From Streptomyces sp. NBC_00464 (GTDB taxonomy: Bacteria; Actinomycetota; Actinomycetes; Streptomycetales; Streptomycetaceae), in the NCBI RefSeq assembly GCF_036013915.1, contig NZ_CP107899.1, forward strand, positions 1,302,001 to 1,366,000: DNA of 64,000 bases, written 5' to 3'. The notes under the pieces are model-generated. The model worked only from the letters and a program-made list of their open reading frames with translations. It ran no database searches and was not told the DNA's origin. Shown here piece by piece: positions 55,729 through 64,000 of this stretch (its first letter is position 1; every line of letters starts with the position of its first letter). The translations under genes and the position numbers were made by a program.

Positions 55729-55762
55729 CGAGGGCCCGTACGCAGCCGCGTACGGGCCCTCG
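55729..55762. terminator. terminator between sepH and the sulfurtransferase gene
   Basis: A perfect 15-base stem (55729-55743 with 55748-55762) and a 4-base loop between convergent genes. Confidence 0.9.
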
Positions 55763-55814
55763 TGCGCTGTCCCGGCGGAATCCGCGCCCCCGCAACCTCC
55801 CGGGGACTCCGCTC

Positions 55815-56654
55815 CTACTGCGGGTCGGGACCCGTGGCGACCGGCCGGGACTCGTCGCTCGACCACTGCGACCAGGAGCCCGCGTAGAGCGCGCCCGTGA
55901 ATCCGGCGATCTCCAGTGCCAGCACCTCGTGGGCGCCGGAGACCCCCGAGCCGCAGTAGACACCGACCTCCGCGGTGTTCTCGGTGGCGCCCAGCCCGAA
56001 GAACCGGGAGGCCAGCCACTCGGCCGGGAGGAAGCGTCCGTCCGCTCCGGCGTTCTCCACCGTAGGAGCCGAGACCGCGCCCGGAATATGCCCGCCCATC
56101 CGGTCGATCGGCTCCACGTCACCCCGGTAGCGCTCGGCGGCACGCGCGTCGAGCAGCAGGCCCGAGCGGGCGAGGGCCGCCGCGCCGTCCGCGTCCAGCA
56201 CAGGCAGCGCACCGGGCGCCGGAACGAAGTCGCCCTCGGCGGGAACCGGGATCTCCTTCGACAGCTCACCGGTCCATGCGGCGAGACCGCCGTCCAGCAC
56301 CCGGACATCCCGGTGCCCCGTCCAGCGCAGCAGCCACCAGGCACGAGCGGCCGCCCAGCCCGGACCACCGTCGTACACGATCACCGAACTGTCCCGGCCG
56401 ACCCCCGCGCGGCGCATCACCTCACCGAATTCCGCCGGGTCGGGCAGGGGATGGCGCCCGCCGTCACCGGCCGGACCTGCGAGCTCCGCGTCCAGGTCGA
56501 CGAAGACCGCGCCGGGAATGTGCCCGGCCTCGTAATCCGGTCGTCCGTGGGGGCCACCCAGCTGCCAACGTACGTCCAGGAGCACCGGCGGACGTGGCCC
56601 CGCCGACTCGCTCGCACATTCGGATGCGGAGATGATGGGCTTCATACGTGCCAT
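55815..56654 (-). CDS. thiosulfate/3-mercaptopyruvate sulfurtransferase (tandem rhodanese)
   Basis: A 279-aa protein with two rhodanese domains. The first has VLLDVRWQLGGPHGRPDYEA and HIPGAVFVDLDAEL. The second has the active-site loop VYCGSGVSGAHEVLALE. The CGSGVS loop is of mercaptopyruvate-sulfurtransferase type, transferring sulfane sulfur to a thiol or cyanide acceptor. The start may be ATG 56654 or ATG 56642. Confidence 0.92.
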   Translation of the reverse strand: MARMKPIISASECASESAGPRPPVLLDVRWQLGGPHGRPDYEAGHIPGAVFVDLDAELAGPAGDGGRHPLPDPAEFGEVMRRAGVGRDSSVIVYDGGPGWAAARAWWLLRWTGHRDVRVLDGGLAAWTGELSKEIPVPAEGDFVPAPGALPVLDADGAAALARSGLLLDARAAERYRGDVEPIDRMGGHIPGAVSAPTVENAGADGRFLPAEWLASRFFGLGATENTAEVGVYCGSGVSGAHEVLALEIAGFTGALYAGSWSQWSSDESRPVATGPDPQ

Positions 56655-56878
56655 CTTCGCGCAGAGGCCGGCTCATCCCTCACCACACCGAAACGGATGT
56701 ACCCCCACAAACCGGACCCTCTCTGTCGAGATCGCGGAAAATGCGGCGCGGCCGGGGCGCATCACGGGCCGGGTGGTGCAAGCATCTGCACGGGGCGCAC
56801 ACATCCCGTACCGCACAACGGCGCGCCGGCCCCGTTCCCCCCGTACGGCCACCACGATGGTCCGAGGAGAGAGTGACG

Positions 56879-57655
56879 ATGACCGAGGCTGCCGTTCGGC
56901 GTACGCCCGGAACACCTTGCTGGGTGAGCCTGATCGTGCACGGCCTGCACACGACCCAGAACTTCTACGCCGAACTCTTCGGCTGGGAGTTCGGCCCCGG
57001 CCCCGAACAGCTCGGCCCGTACGTCCGGGCACTGATCGACGGGCAGGAGGTCGCGGGCATCGGACAGCTGCCACCCGACCGGCACCTCCCGATCGCCTGG
57101 ACGACCTATCTGGCCACCGACGACGCCGATCTCACGGCCGAGACGATCCGCGCCTGCGGCGGCACGGTCGGTGTCGGACCGCTGGACGCCGGGGAGGCGG
57201 GCCGGATGGCCATCGCCTCCGACCCGAGCGGAGCCGTGTTCGGGATCTGGCAGGCGGCCGCGCACGTCGGCACCACGCTGGCCGGCACGCCCGGCACTCC
57301 GGTCTGGAACGAGCTGGTGACCCGGGAGACGTCGACGGTCGCCAAGTTCTACCAGGCGGTCTTCGGCTACGAGACCGAGGCGATCGTCTCGGCCGACTTC
57401 GACTACCAGACCCTCCACCTGGACGGTCACCCGGTGGCGTCGCTGCACGGCGTCGGCCACGCCCTGCCGCGTGACCGGGGCCCGCACTGGATGACGTACT
57501 TCGAGGTCGCCGACACGGACGAGGCCGCACAGCGCGTGGTGGAACTCGGCGGACACATCCTGCAGCCCCCCAGGGAGGGGTCCAGCGGCAGGGTGGCCAC
57601 AGTGGCGGACCCTGAGGGTGCGGCGTTCACGATCGTGCGGTCGGCGGGGCACTGA
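56879..57655 (+). CDS. VOC (glyoxalase/bleomycin-resistance fold) family protein
   Basis: A 258-aa protein from ATG 56879 (gaggaga upstream) with two VOC modules. The first starts CWVSLIVHGLHTTQNFYAEL, and the second VWNELVTRETSTVAKFYQAV and ends ATVADPEGAAFTIVRSAG. This two-module layout is typical of uncharacterised actinobacterial hydroxylase/glyoxalase-like proteins. Metal-ligand positions look only partly conserved, so catalysis is uncertain. Confidence 0.87.
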   Translation: MTEAAVRRTPGTPCWVSLIVHGLHTTQNFYAELFGWEFGPGPEQLGPYVRALIDGQEVAGIGQLPPDRHLPIAWTTYLATDDADLTAETIRACGGTVGVGPLDAGEAGRMAIASDPSGAVFGIWQAAAHVGTTLAGTPGTPVWNELVTRETSTVAKFYQAVFGYETEAIVSADFDYQTLHLDGHPVASLHGVGHALPRDRGPHWMTYFEVADTDEAAQRVVELGGHILQPPREGSSGRVATVADPEGAAFTIVRSAGH

Positions 57656-57679
57656 GGGGGCCGACGCGCGGCGGTGCCG

Positions 57680-59551
57680 TCAGCGCGCCTTGCCGAACTC
57701 GACGACCGTCTCGTCGTAGCGGCCGGTGCGCATGAGGACAGCGCGCTCTCCCGGGTCACCGTCCTTGAAGGTGTACGCGTACGATTCGGCGTTCTGCCCG
57801 CAGCCCGCGGCATGGGCGGGTAAGGCCTCCGTGGTGAGGAGACCCAGCTGACCCAGGGTCGTGGGCCCCTTGGCCACGTCCACGACACGGGCCCGGTAGT
57901 CGCACCGCCGGCCCGATTCAGTGCCGGTCGTCCGGATCACCGCATTGCCGATGGTCGTGCCCTGCACGACCAGGGTGCGGCCGTCCGCCGACCGCCAGGT
58001 GCCCCGGTAGCCGCCGATCGACGTGGCTGACGGCGCTGCCGGGTCCATCACCTGACCGCTGCCTTCCGGGGTCTGCCAGAGTACGTAGTCATAGTTGAGC
58101 TCCAGCGTGATCCGGGAGGGCAGCCCGCACTGCTTCCAACTGCTGCCCCTGGGCTCGGTGGAGGTCAGCCGATAGCCGCCGAGGACCAGGACGCGGTCGC
58201 CCTGGGACAACTTGGCGGTGCGTGCCTCTCCCCTGCACACGGCTTCGGGCGAAGCCACCACGAAGTCGGCCCCCGCGCTTCCCGGCCGCGAAGACGGATG
58301 GAACTCCAGCCGCATGGCCCCTCCCCGCTGCCACGCTCCGGTGAACCGGCCCGGGGGCTCAGGATCCGGTTCCGAGACGGCCCCGGGATCATCCGTCCTT
58401 CCGGACGACAGATCGGGCCAGGGCGACAGCAGGACGAACAGACTTCCCGCCACCACGGCTGCGACCGCGGTCCATCGCGCGGTCTTCCGCCGGGACCGTA
58501 CCGCCGCGGACTTCCGTCGGGGCGGCGCCACCGCGGCCTGCACCCGCGGTGGCGCGATGCCCGCCTCAGGTACGTCCAGGAGATCGCGGCCGACAGGCTC
58601 GGGGAAGACCGGGATCTCGGCCGACTCCGGGACGCTGCGCTTCGCGCGCCGGGGAGTGTGCGGCAACGGCTGCGCGGCGGCACGGTCCAGCCGGTCCAGG
58701 AGGCTGCTCGGCAGCCACGCCCCCGGCGGCGCGTTCCGCGTACGGTCGAGCACCTCCGCGACCGACGGCCGGTCCCCCGGCTCCTTCGCCAGGCAGTCCC
58801 CGACCACCTCGGAGACCGATTCCGGCAGGCCTCTGAGGTCGGGCTCCTCGTAGGCGATGCGGAACATCAGGGCGTGCAGTCCGCGTTCCTCGGCCTCGAA
58901 CGGAGAGCGGGCGGTCGCCGCGTACGTGAGGACGCAGCCAAGGGCGAAGACATCGCTCGCCGGACTGACCCGCTGCCCGCGGATCTGTTCAGGGGCCATG
59001 AACTCGGGGGACCCGACGAGCATCCCCTCGGGGGTGATGGTGGAGTCCAGGGGCACGTCGAGCACGTGCGCCACTCCGAAGTCGATCACGCGTGGTCCGT
59101 CGACCGTGAGCAGGATGTTGGACGGCTTCAGATCGCGGTGGACCAGTCCGGCGGCGTGGATGGCCGCAAGTGCCGAGGCCAGCCGGTGGGCGAGGACATG
59201 GGTGGATGCCGAGGGCAGCGCCCCGAACTCCCCCTGCACGACGGCCCGCAGGGTGGGACCCGCGACATACTCGGTGGCCACCCACGGGATGGCCGCATCC
59301 GTGTCCGCGTCCAGCACCGCGGCCGTGCACGGCCCTCCCACGCGGCGCGCGGCAGCGACCTCACGTACGAACCGGCGCCGGAACTCGGTACGTTCGGCGA
59401 TATCGGCCCGTACGACCTTCACCGCCACCGGCTCCTGCGAACCCGACAGGGCACGGGCCAGATAGACCCGCCCCATGCCGCCGGCTCCGAGCCGGCCGAG
59501 CAGACGGTAGGAGCCGATGCGGGACGGCTCATCGGGGGCCAGAGGCTGCAT
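57680..59551 (-). CDS. membrane Ser/Thr protein kinase with extracellular domain
   Basis: A 623-aa protein from ATG 59551. The kinase domain (about 12-270) has GRLGAGGMGRVYLARA, Lys in VAVKVV, HRDLKPSNILL and VIDFGVAHV. A Pro/Arg-rich juxtamembrane region follows, then one transmembrane helix (about 380-398, WTAVAAVVAGSLFVLL). The extracellular domain of about 220 residues has several Cys (AVCRGEA, WKQCGLP, RRCDYRA, AAGCGQN), probably disulfide-bonded. It lacks PASTA repeats, so it senses something other than peptidoglycan fragments by that route. Confidence 0.9.
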   Translation of the reverse strand: MQPLAPDEPSRIGSYRLLGRLGAGGMGRVYLARALSGSQEPVAVKVVRADIAERTEFRRRFVREVAAARRVGGPCTAAVLDADTDAAIPWVATEYVAGPTLRAVVQGEFGALPSASTHVLAHRLASALAAIHAAGLVHRDLKPSNILLTVDGPRVIDFGVAHVLDVPLDSTITPEGMLVGSPEFMAPEQIRGQRVSPASDVFALGCVLTYAATARSPFEAEERGLHALMFRIAYEEPDLRGLPESVSEVVGDCLAKEPGDRPSVAEVLDRTRNAPPGAWLPSSLLDRLDRAAAQPLPHTPRRAKRSVPESAEIPVFPEPVGRDLLDVPEAGIAPPRVQAAVAPPRRKSAAVRSRRKTARWTAVAAVVAGSLFVLLSPWPDLSSGRTDDPGAVSEPDPEPPGRFTGAWQRGGAMRLEFHPSSRPGSAGADFVVASPEAVCRGEARTAKLSQGDRVLVLGGYRLTSTEPRGSSWKQCGLPSRITLELNYDYVLWQTPEGSGQVMDPAAPSATSIGGYRGTWRSADGRTLVVQGTTIGNAVIRTTGTESGRRCDYRARVVDVAKGPTTLGQLGLLTTEALPAHAAGCGQNAESYAYTFKDGDPGERAVLMRTGRYDETVVEFGKAR

Positions 59552-59724
59552 GGGTCGGATCCTCGCACAACCGTGCGGCTCACACCGGTCGACTCCATGA
59601 TTCGGCGCCCACCGGCTCCACTCCGCGCCGCGCGGTGTCGGGACATGAGCTGCGACGTGGAAAGCCGTGTTTCCGGACCGAGTTGACCGGCGCGGCATTT
59701 CCGAGCAGCGCCGCGCGCGTGAAG

Positions 59725-60612
59725 CTACGGCAGCGGAAGCGTGAACGCGTACGCGCGCTGCCCGGCACATCCCTGACAGGTACCGGCGAACCGGGAGAGG
59801 AGGTGACCATCGGCTTCGGAGAGGGTGTTGCGCCAGAAGCAGCGGAACTCACCGCATGCGCAGGACCGTTGGCTCACAACGGTGAACGCGCTGATGTTGG
59901 CGTCGTGACCGCCCTCGGCGGGCGGCCACGGAAAGGCATCACCGCTGTCGGCATCGGGCAGTCCGTGCCGCCTCCGCCTGTACGACACCGCATCGGCGGC
60001 GAGAACCCCCCGGCCGGCACATTCCACACACCTGCCGGGCCCCGCGTTGTTCGCGGCACACAAGCACCGGCCGTAGCCACCGCTGCCGCCGCTGTAGGCC
60101 CTGCCTTCGCAGAGCAGGCACACACCCCAGCCGTGACAGTCGTCGCACAGCACGCCCCGGGCCGTGCTGAGCGTGAAGGGCGGCTGCCCCAGCTGCCGTT
60201 CGGCGCAGACGACCGGAGTCCAGCCGGTGAACGTCAGGAATCCGGGCCCGTCGCCTTCGTAGACCTCGACCTCGAAATCCTCGTGCCGGACCGTCGCCCG
60301 GCTCTCCCCGGGACGACCCGCAGGCTGTTGGTGCACGCTCCAGCCCGCCTCGGTGAATGCGTTCAGAGCATTGCCGAATCCGGGAGGCGAGGGGCGGTCG
60401 TCCCAGGTCGCACAGACGAGGAACAGGAAGCGGTAACCGACCGGGGCGGGGTCGCGAAGCCGTACCGGATCGGTCCACTCACGGACCACCACCGGACCGC
60501 GGTCCGGACGCAACACGGAGGCGATCTCAAGCAGTTGCCCTTTGAGCCACACCGCACTTGCCGGGACGGCAGGCGCGCCCCCGGGCCCGTGTTCGTCGGC
60601 TGTACGGGTCAC
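59725..60612 (-). CDS. Cys-rich hypothetical protein with DnaJ-like CxxC repeats
   Basis: A 295-aa protein. The first about 150 residues are a mixed alpha/beta domain (VGYRFLFLVCATWDDRP ... GPGFLTFTGWTPVVC) of a type seen in small Streptomyces hypotheticals. The second half has repeated Cys pairs (CDDCHGWGVCLLCEG, CVECAGRGV, CACGEFRCFW, CQGCAG). This resembles CxxCxGxG zinc modules of DnaJ but is less regular. Probable zinc binder; function unknown. Confidence 0.75.
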   Translation of the reverse strand: MTRTADEHGPGGAPAVPASAVWLKGQLLEIASVLRPDRGPVVVREWTDPVRLRDPAPVGYRFLFLVCATWDDRPSPPGFGNALNAFTEAGWSVHQQPAGRPGESRATVRHEDFEVEVYEGDGPGFLTFTGWTPVVCAERQLGQPPFTLSTARGVLCDDCHGWGVCLLCEGRAYSGGSGGYGRCLCAANNAGPGRCVECAGRGVLAADAVSYRRRRHGLPDADSGDAFPWPPAEGGHDANISAFTVVSQRSCACGEFRCFWRNTLSEADGHLLSRFAGTCQGCAGQRAYAFTLPLP

Positions 60613-60682
60613 GGTGGAGGTCCGGCCTCTCTCGCTCGGAGACGTCCGCCCCAGTGAACCACGGCCTGTTCGGCCGGCGCCC

Positions 60683-61333
60683 TCAGCCGGAGGCGACCGG
60701 CAGGACGTCCGGTGAGAGCGCGCCGGCGCGGACGGAACCGCTGGTCATGCGGCGCCGATGGTGGCGCCGGCACAACACCTCGTAGCCGGTCTCCGCAGCC
60801 GGGCTGCTCACGTCACCGACCACGACCTGCTCACCCTCCACCACCATCTCGCCGCCCACCGTCCGGGCGTTGTGGGTGGCGCGGGCGCCGCACCAGCACA
60901 GGGCCTCCACCTGAAGGGCCTCTATGCGGTCAGCGAGTTCGATCAGTCGCTGGGAGCCGGGGAAGAGCCTGGTGCGGAAGTCCGTCGTAATGCCGAAGGC
61001 GAAGACGTCCAGACCCAGATCGTCCACGACGCGGGCCAGCTGGTCGATCTGTTCCGGGGCGAGGAACTGCGCCTCGTCCACGATCACGTAGTCCACCCTG
61101 CCGCCCTGGGAGAGCTGGTCGACAAGGTGCGCGTACAGATCCATCCCCTCGGAGGCCTCGACCGCCTCCGTGACCAGGCCCAGCCGGGAGGACAGCTTCC
61201 CCTCCCCCGCCCGGTCGTCGCGGGTGAAGATCACGCCCTGGAGCCCTCGTGCCGAACGGTTGTGTCCGATCTGGAGGGCCAGCGTGCTCTTTCCGCAGTC
61301 CATCGTTCCGGAGAAGAACACAAGCTCGGGCAT
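60683..61333 (-). CDS. tdk: thymidine kinase (type II)
   Basis: A 216-aa protein. It has P-loop FFSGTMDCGKSTLALQ, Walker-B-like VIVDEAQFL and the lasso region with zinc ligands ALCWCGARATHNAR and CRRHH. It phosphorylates thymidine to dTMP in pyrimidine salvage. Typical length for the family with a short Streptomyces C-terminal tail. Confidence 0.94.
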   Translation of the reverse strand: MPELVFFSGTMDCGKSTLALQIGHNRSARGLQGVIFTRDDRAGEGKLSSRLGLVTEAVEASEGMDLYAHLVDQLSQGGRVDYVIVDEAQFLAPEQIDQLARVVDDLGLDVFAFGITTDFRTRLFPGSQRLIELADRIEALQVEALCWCGARATHNARTVGGEMVVEGEQVVVGDVSSPAAETGYEVLCRRHHRRRMTSGSVRAGALSPDVLPVASG

Positions 61334-61391
61334 GAGGGGTTGAGCACCTTTCGGGACGGGCGGAGAGGAGGGCGGAGCGGGACGGTGCGGT

Positions 61392-62579
61392 CTAGGTACG
61401 TACTTCGAGGAGCGGGACGAGCTGCTCGACGGGGGTCATCGAGCCGTGCATGCCGACCATCGCGGACTCGTGCGGCTCGTTGACCGAGGCGGTGATCACC
61501 ACGTCGTCGTGGGCGGCCGCGACCACGTCGCCGATCCTGCCGAGCACCCGCTCGTCGACCCGCGGGCCGAACCAGCCCGCCTCGACGGCCTCGTCACGGC
61601 TCGCCACCCAGAACTGCTCGCCGAGCACCTCGCGCCAGACGGTCAGCACATCGGCCTCGGCGCCCGGGACGGCGTAGACATGGCGCGCACGGCCCTCGCC
61701 GCCGAGCAGGGCGACGCCGGCGCGCAGCTCCCAGTCCTCGTCGAAGTCGATCCTCGACTGTTCGTCGAACGGGATGTCGATCATTCCGTGGTCGGCGGTG
61801 ATGTACAGCGCGGAGCGCGGCGGGAGCTGCTCGGCCAGGCGCCGGGCCAGGCCGTCGACGTACATCAGCTGACCGCGCCAGGCGTCGGAGTCGACGCCGA
61901 AGCGGTGGCCCTTGCCGTCGACCTCGCTGTAGTACGTGTAGACCAGGGAGCGGTCCCCGGCGGCCAGCCGTTCGGCTGCGACGTCCATCCGCTCCTCGCC
62001 GGTGAGCCGGCCCAGGAAGGAGCCGCCGCTGAGCGCGACCTTGGTCAGCGGGGTCTGTTCGAAGGTGGGGGCGGAGACCTGCGCGGTACGCACTCCGGCC
62101 GCGTCGGCCAGCTGGAAGACGGTGGGGTACGGCTGCCAGACCTTCGGCGACGTCCACGGCTTCCAGCGGAGCTGGTTCATCAGCTGGCCGGTCTCGGGAT
62201 TGCGGGCCGTGTAGCCGGGCAGGCCGTGTTCGCCCGGCGGGCGCCCGGTGCCGACCGAGGCCAGCGAGGTCGCGGTGGTGGCCGGGAATCCCGCGGTGAT
62301 GGGACGGCCCGTGCCGCCGCGCGACGTGGGCAGGAGGGAGTGCAGGAACGGTGCCTCGTCCGGGTGTGCCTTGATCTGCTCCCAGCCGAGGCCGTCGATC
62401 AGGAAGACGCAGTTGCGGTCGGCGGGGGCGAGCTCGGGGATCGCCGCCGTGAAGCCGGGGACTTCCTGTCCCGCGGCAAGGGTGGGGAGCAGGTCGGCGA
62501 GCGAGCCGCTGCCGTACTCCGGGACGGGAGCGGTGCCGACGGGCAGCAGTACCGGGTCCTGCCAGGAAGGCTGGACCAT
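61392..62579 (-). CDS. alkaline-phosphatase-superfamily (nucleotide pyrophosphatase/phosphodiesterase-like) protein
   Basis: A 395-aa protein from ATG 62579. The metal-binding Asp is in CVFLIDGLGWEQI, the catalytic Thr in GFPATTATSLASVGTG, and the second metal site in YITADHGMIDIP. No signal peptide, so it is cytoplasmic. This group hydrolyses phosphodiesters or phosphomonoesters; substrate unknown. Its ATG overlaps the stop of the DUF5998 gene by one base. Confidence 0.87.
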   Translation of the reverse strand: MVQPSWQDPVLLPVGTAPVPEYGSGSLADLLPTLAAGQEVPGFTAAIPELAPADRNCVFLIDGLGWEQIKAHPDEAPFLHSLLPTSRGGTGRPITAGFPATTATSLASVGTGRPPGEHGLPGYTARNPETGQLMNQLRWKPWTSPKVWQPYPTVFQLADAAGVRTAQVSAPTFEQTPLTKVALSGGSFLGRLTGEERMDVAAERLAAGDRSLVYTYYSEVDGKGHRFGVDSDAWRGQLMYVDGLARRLAEQLPPRSALYITADHGMIDIPFDEQSRIDFDEDWELRAGVALLGGEGRARHVYAVPGAEADVLTVWREVLGEQFWVASRDEAVEAGWFGPRVDERVLGRIGDVVAAAHDDVVITASVNEPHESAMVGMHGSMTPVEQLVPLLEVRT

Positions 62580-63175
62580 CAGCGGCCGGCCGCCGGGGTC
62601 GCGGCCGTGGCCTCGGAGAGCGCCTGGGCGAACGCGAGGGTCTGGCGCACGGTGTCGGGGCCGTCGCCGGCCTCGCTGACCCGCAGGCTCAGGTCGTCGG
62701 CGGTGGAGCTGCCGGTGTAGCCGTGGTCGGCCTCGCAGTTGGTGTCGCCGCAGGCGGCGGGCTCCAGGTCGATCCGGGAGACCGCGCCCCAGCCGATGGT
62801 CAGGACGACCTCGCGGGGCAGCGTGCCCGGGACGTACTTCTCCGGGTTGGCCACGACCCGGCTGACCACGACCGAGGAGATCCGGTCCAGCTTGACCGAC
62901 TCGGTGGAGGTGGTGGCGTAGGGCGTCGGGGAGCTGGTGTCGGCGTTCTGCTCGTCGGTGTGGCTGACGATGAAGCGGGTGTCCGTGAGCACCAGCACCG
63001 TGACGTGCCTGCGCACCTCGTTGGAGTCGAAGGTCGTCTCCTGGTGCACCAGGTACGAAGCGACCGGCTCACCGCCCACGGCGGCTTCCACCGCCTCGGC
63101 CACGAGGGCCGGGTAGTAGCCGCTGCGCTCGATCGCCGCGCGCAGCCCCTGGGTCGTCGTACCGGTCTTAGCCAT
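62579..63175 (-). CDS. DUF5998 family protein
   Basis: A 198-aa protein from ATG 63175. LRAAIERSGYYPALVAEAVE, then YLVHQETTFDSNEVRRHVTV and VLTIGWGAVSRIDLEPA, are typical of this actinobacterial family, whose members look like PH-type beta domains. Function unknown. Translationally coupled to the phosphatase-superfamily gene, an arrangement common in Streptomyces. Confidence 0.87.
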   Translation of the reverse strand: MAKTGTTTQGLRAAIERSGYYPALVAEAVEAAVGGEPVASYLVHQETTFDSNEVRRHVTVLVLTDTRFIVSHTDEQNADTSSPTPYATTSTESVKLDRISSVVVSRVVANPEKYVPGTLPREVVLTIGWGAVSRIDLEPAACGDTNCEADHGYTGSSTADDLSLRVSEAGDGPDTVRQTLAFAQALSEATAATPAAGR

Positions 63176-63254
63176 ACGCACCATCCTACGGGGGGCTGAT
63201 GACTGCCGGGGACGCCGTGCCGCCCCTGCCGGCGGGGGCCGGAGGCGGCGCGGG

Positions 63255-64000
63255 TCAGTAGTTGGACAGGCGGCGGGGGCCGAGGTCGGTACGGGGCGGG
63301 GACGGCGAGAGGCGGACGCTCGCTCCGAGGACGGTCAGCCCGTGGGTGGCGACCACGACCGGTTCCAGGGCGATGGAGACCACCTCGGGGTGCTCGTCGA
63401 CCAGTCGTGAGACCCGCAGCAGCAGTTCCTCCAGCGCGGCGGTGTCCACGGGCGCCGAGCCGCGCCAGCCGAAGAGGACCGGAGCCGCCCGGATGGACCG
63501 GATCAGTTCGGCGGCGTCGCGGTCGGTGGCGGGCACCAGGCGGTGCGCGGTGTCCCCGAGGAGTTCGGAGGGTGCGCCCGCCAGGCCGAAGGAGAGGACG
63601 GCGCCGGCCGCCGGGTCGATCGTGGCCCGCACGACGGTGTCGACGCCGCGCGGCGCCATCGACTGCACGACGGGCCGGAGCTCGGCGGGCTTGCCGAGCA
63701 GGTCGGTCAGCTCGCCGTACGCCCGGCGCAGCGCGCTCTCGCCGTCGAGGTCCAGGCGGACTCCGCCGAGGTCGGCCCGGTGACGCAGATGGGGCGCGGT
63801 CGTCTTCAGCGCCACGGGGTAGCCGAGCCGCGCCGCCGCGGCCACGGCCTCCTCCGGACCGGGGGCCGGGAGGGTGGGCCGGACGGTGATGCCGTAGCAG
63901 GCGAGGAGTTCGCGGGCCTCATCGTGTTCCAGGGGCCTGCCGCGCGGATCGGGCTCCGGGCCGAGCAGGGTGTCGATGAGGGCGGCCGCGGCCGGCTCGT
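63255..64000 (-). CDS. ATP-grasp acyl-CoA synthetase (ADP-forming)-like protein, partial
   Basis: The C-terminal 247 residues only; the gene runs off the right edge. LGYPVALKTTAPHLRHRADL is the ATP-grasp lysine segment, preceded by RELLACYGITVRPTLPAPGP. These are the beta-subunit features of ADP-forming acetyl-CoA synthetases. In Streptomyces such a domain is usually fused to CoA-binding and often GNAT domains, as in Pat-type protein acetyltransferases. Those parts would lie outside the window, so the exact type is open. Confidence 0.85.
   Translation of the reverse strand, partial: EPAAAALIDTLLGPEPDPRGRPLEHDEARELLACYGITVRPTLPAPGPEEAVAAAARLGYPVALKTTAPHLRHRADLGGVRLDLDGESALRRAYGELTDLLGKPAELRPVVQSMAPRGVDTVVRATIDPAAGAVLSFGLAGAPSELLGDTAHRLVPATDRDAAELIRSIRAAPVLFGWRGSAPVDTAALEELLLRVSRLVDEHPEVVSIALEPVVVATHGLTVLGASVRLSPSPPRTDLGPRRLSNY

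Overview
The window is high-GC actinobacterial chromosome, almost certainly Streptomyces. This is indicated by the GC-rich third codon positions, frequent GTG starts, SepH, CutRS, actinobacterial DUF3093/DUF3159/DUF3710/DUF4193/DUF5998 proteins, an ECF41 sigma factor and a SARP/NB-ARC regulator. It splits into an accessory left part (about 1-24,000) and a conserved core-like right part (about 24,000-64,000).

Accessory part. A three-gene cassette (4-1912) encodes membrane proteins, the last with a C-terminal tail resembling bacterial amyloid-signalling (RHIM-like) motifs. A graveyard follows: a frameshifted MFS gene, the tail of an SDR gene, and an IS5-family element (3228-4938, CTAG flanks) that carries a YwqG/DUF1963-like passenger gene. 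A secreted xylan-degrading pair comes next: GH11 xylanase and CE4 acetyl-xylan esterase, each ending in a near-identical CBM2. Then there is more debris (MFS head, kinase scrap, a decapitated helicase-PLD protein), an XRE-SARP-NB-ARC regulator behind a small membrane protein, and a divergent AraC / UbiX-UbiD decarboxylase locus. An RHS tail and a transposase tail follow. The part ends with an ECF41 sigma factor paired with an FAD oxidoreductase behind a recognisable ECF41 promoter, and an NmrA-like reductase divergent from a TetR regulator with a zinc-finger tail. A 36-base iteron-like element occurs twice (13,735 and 24,013).

Core part. A TrmA-type RNA methyltransferase, an APC permease and two TrkA K+ proteins lead into a K+ region. 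Reading leftward on the minus strand, a 27-aa micropeptide is followed by kdpF, kdpA, kdpB and kdpC, which end at a strong terminator. An orphan ABC ATPase, a stand-alone AICAR-transformylase homologue, kdpD and kdpE come next. To the right of kdp lie DUF3710, dut, a thioesterase, DUF3093, DUF4193, cutS/cutR, an inositol-phosphatase-like gene and hemH. These are followed by an MFS/sugar-lactone oxidase pair, sepH, a sulfurtransferase, a VOC protein, a membrane Ser/Thr kinase, thymidine kinase, an alkaline-phosphatase-superfamily protein, DUF5998 and the C-terminal part of an ATP-grasp acyl-CoA synthetase cut by the window edge.

The right part is neatly punctuated by long-stem terminators. It also has short tandem arrays in front of three regulatory or transport genes: 11-bp units before the APC permease, 12/9-bp units between kdpD and kdpE, and 13-bp units before cutR. 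The most unusual signals are the amyloid-like tail, the IS passenger gene, the duplicated iteron element, the ECF41 promoter and the micropeptide overlapping kdpF.
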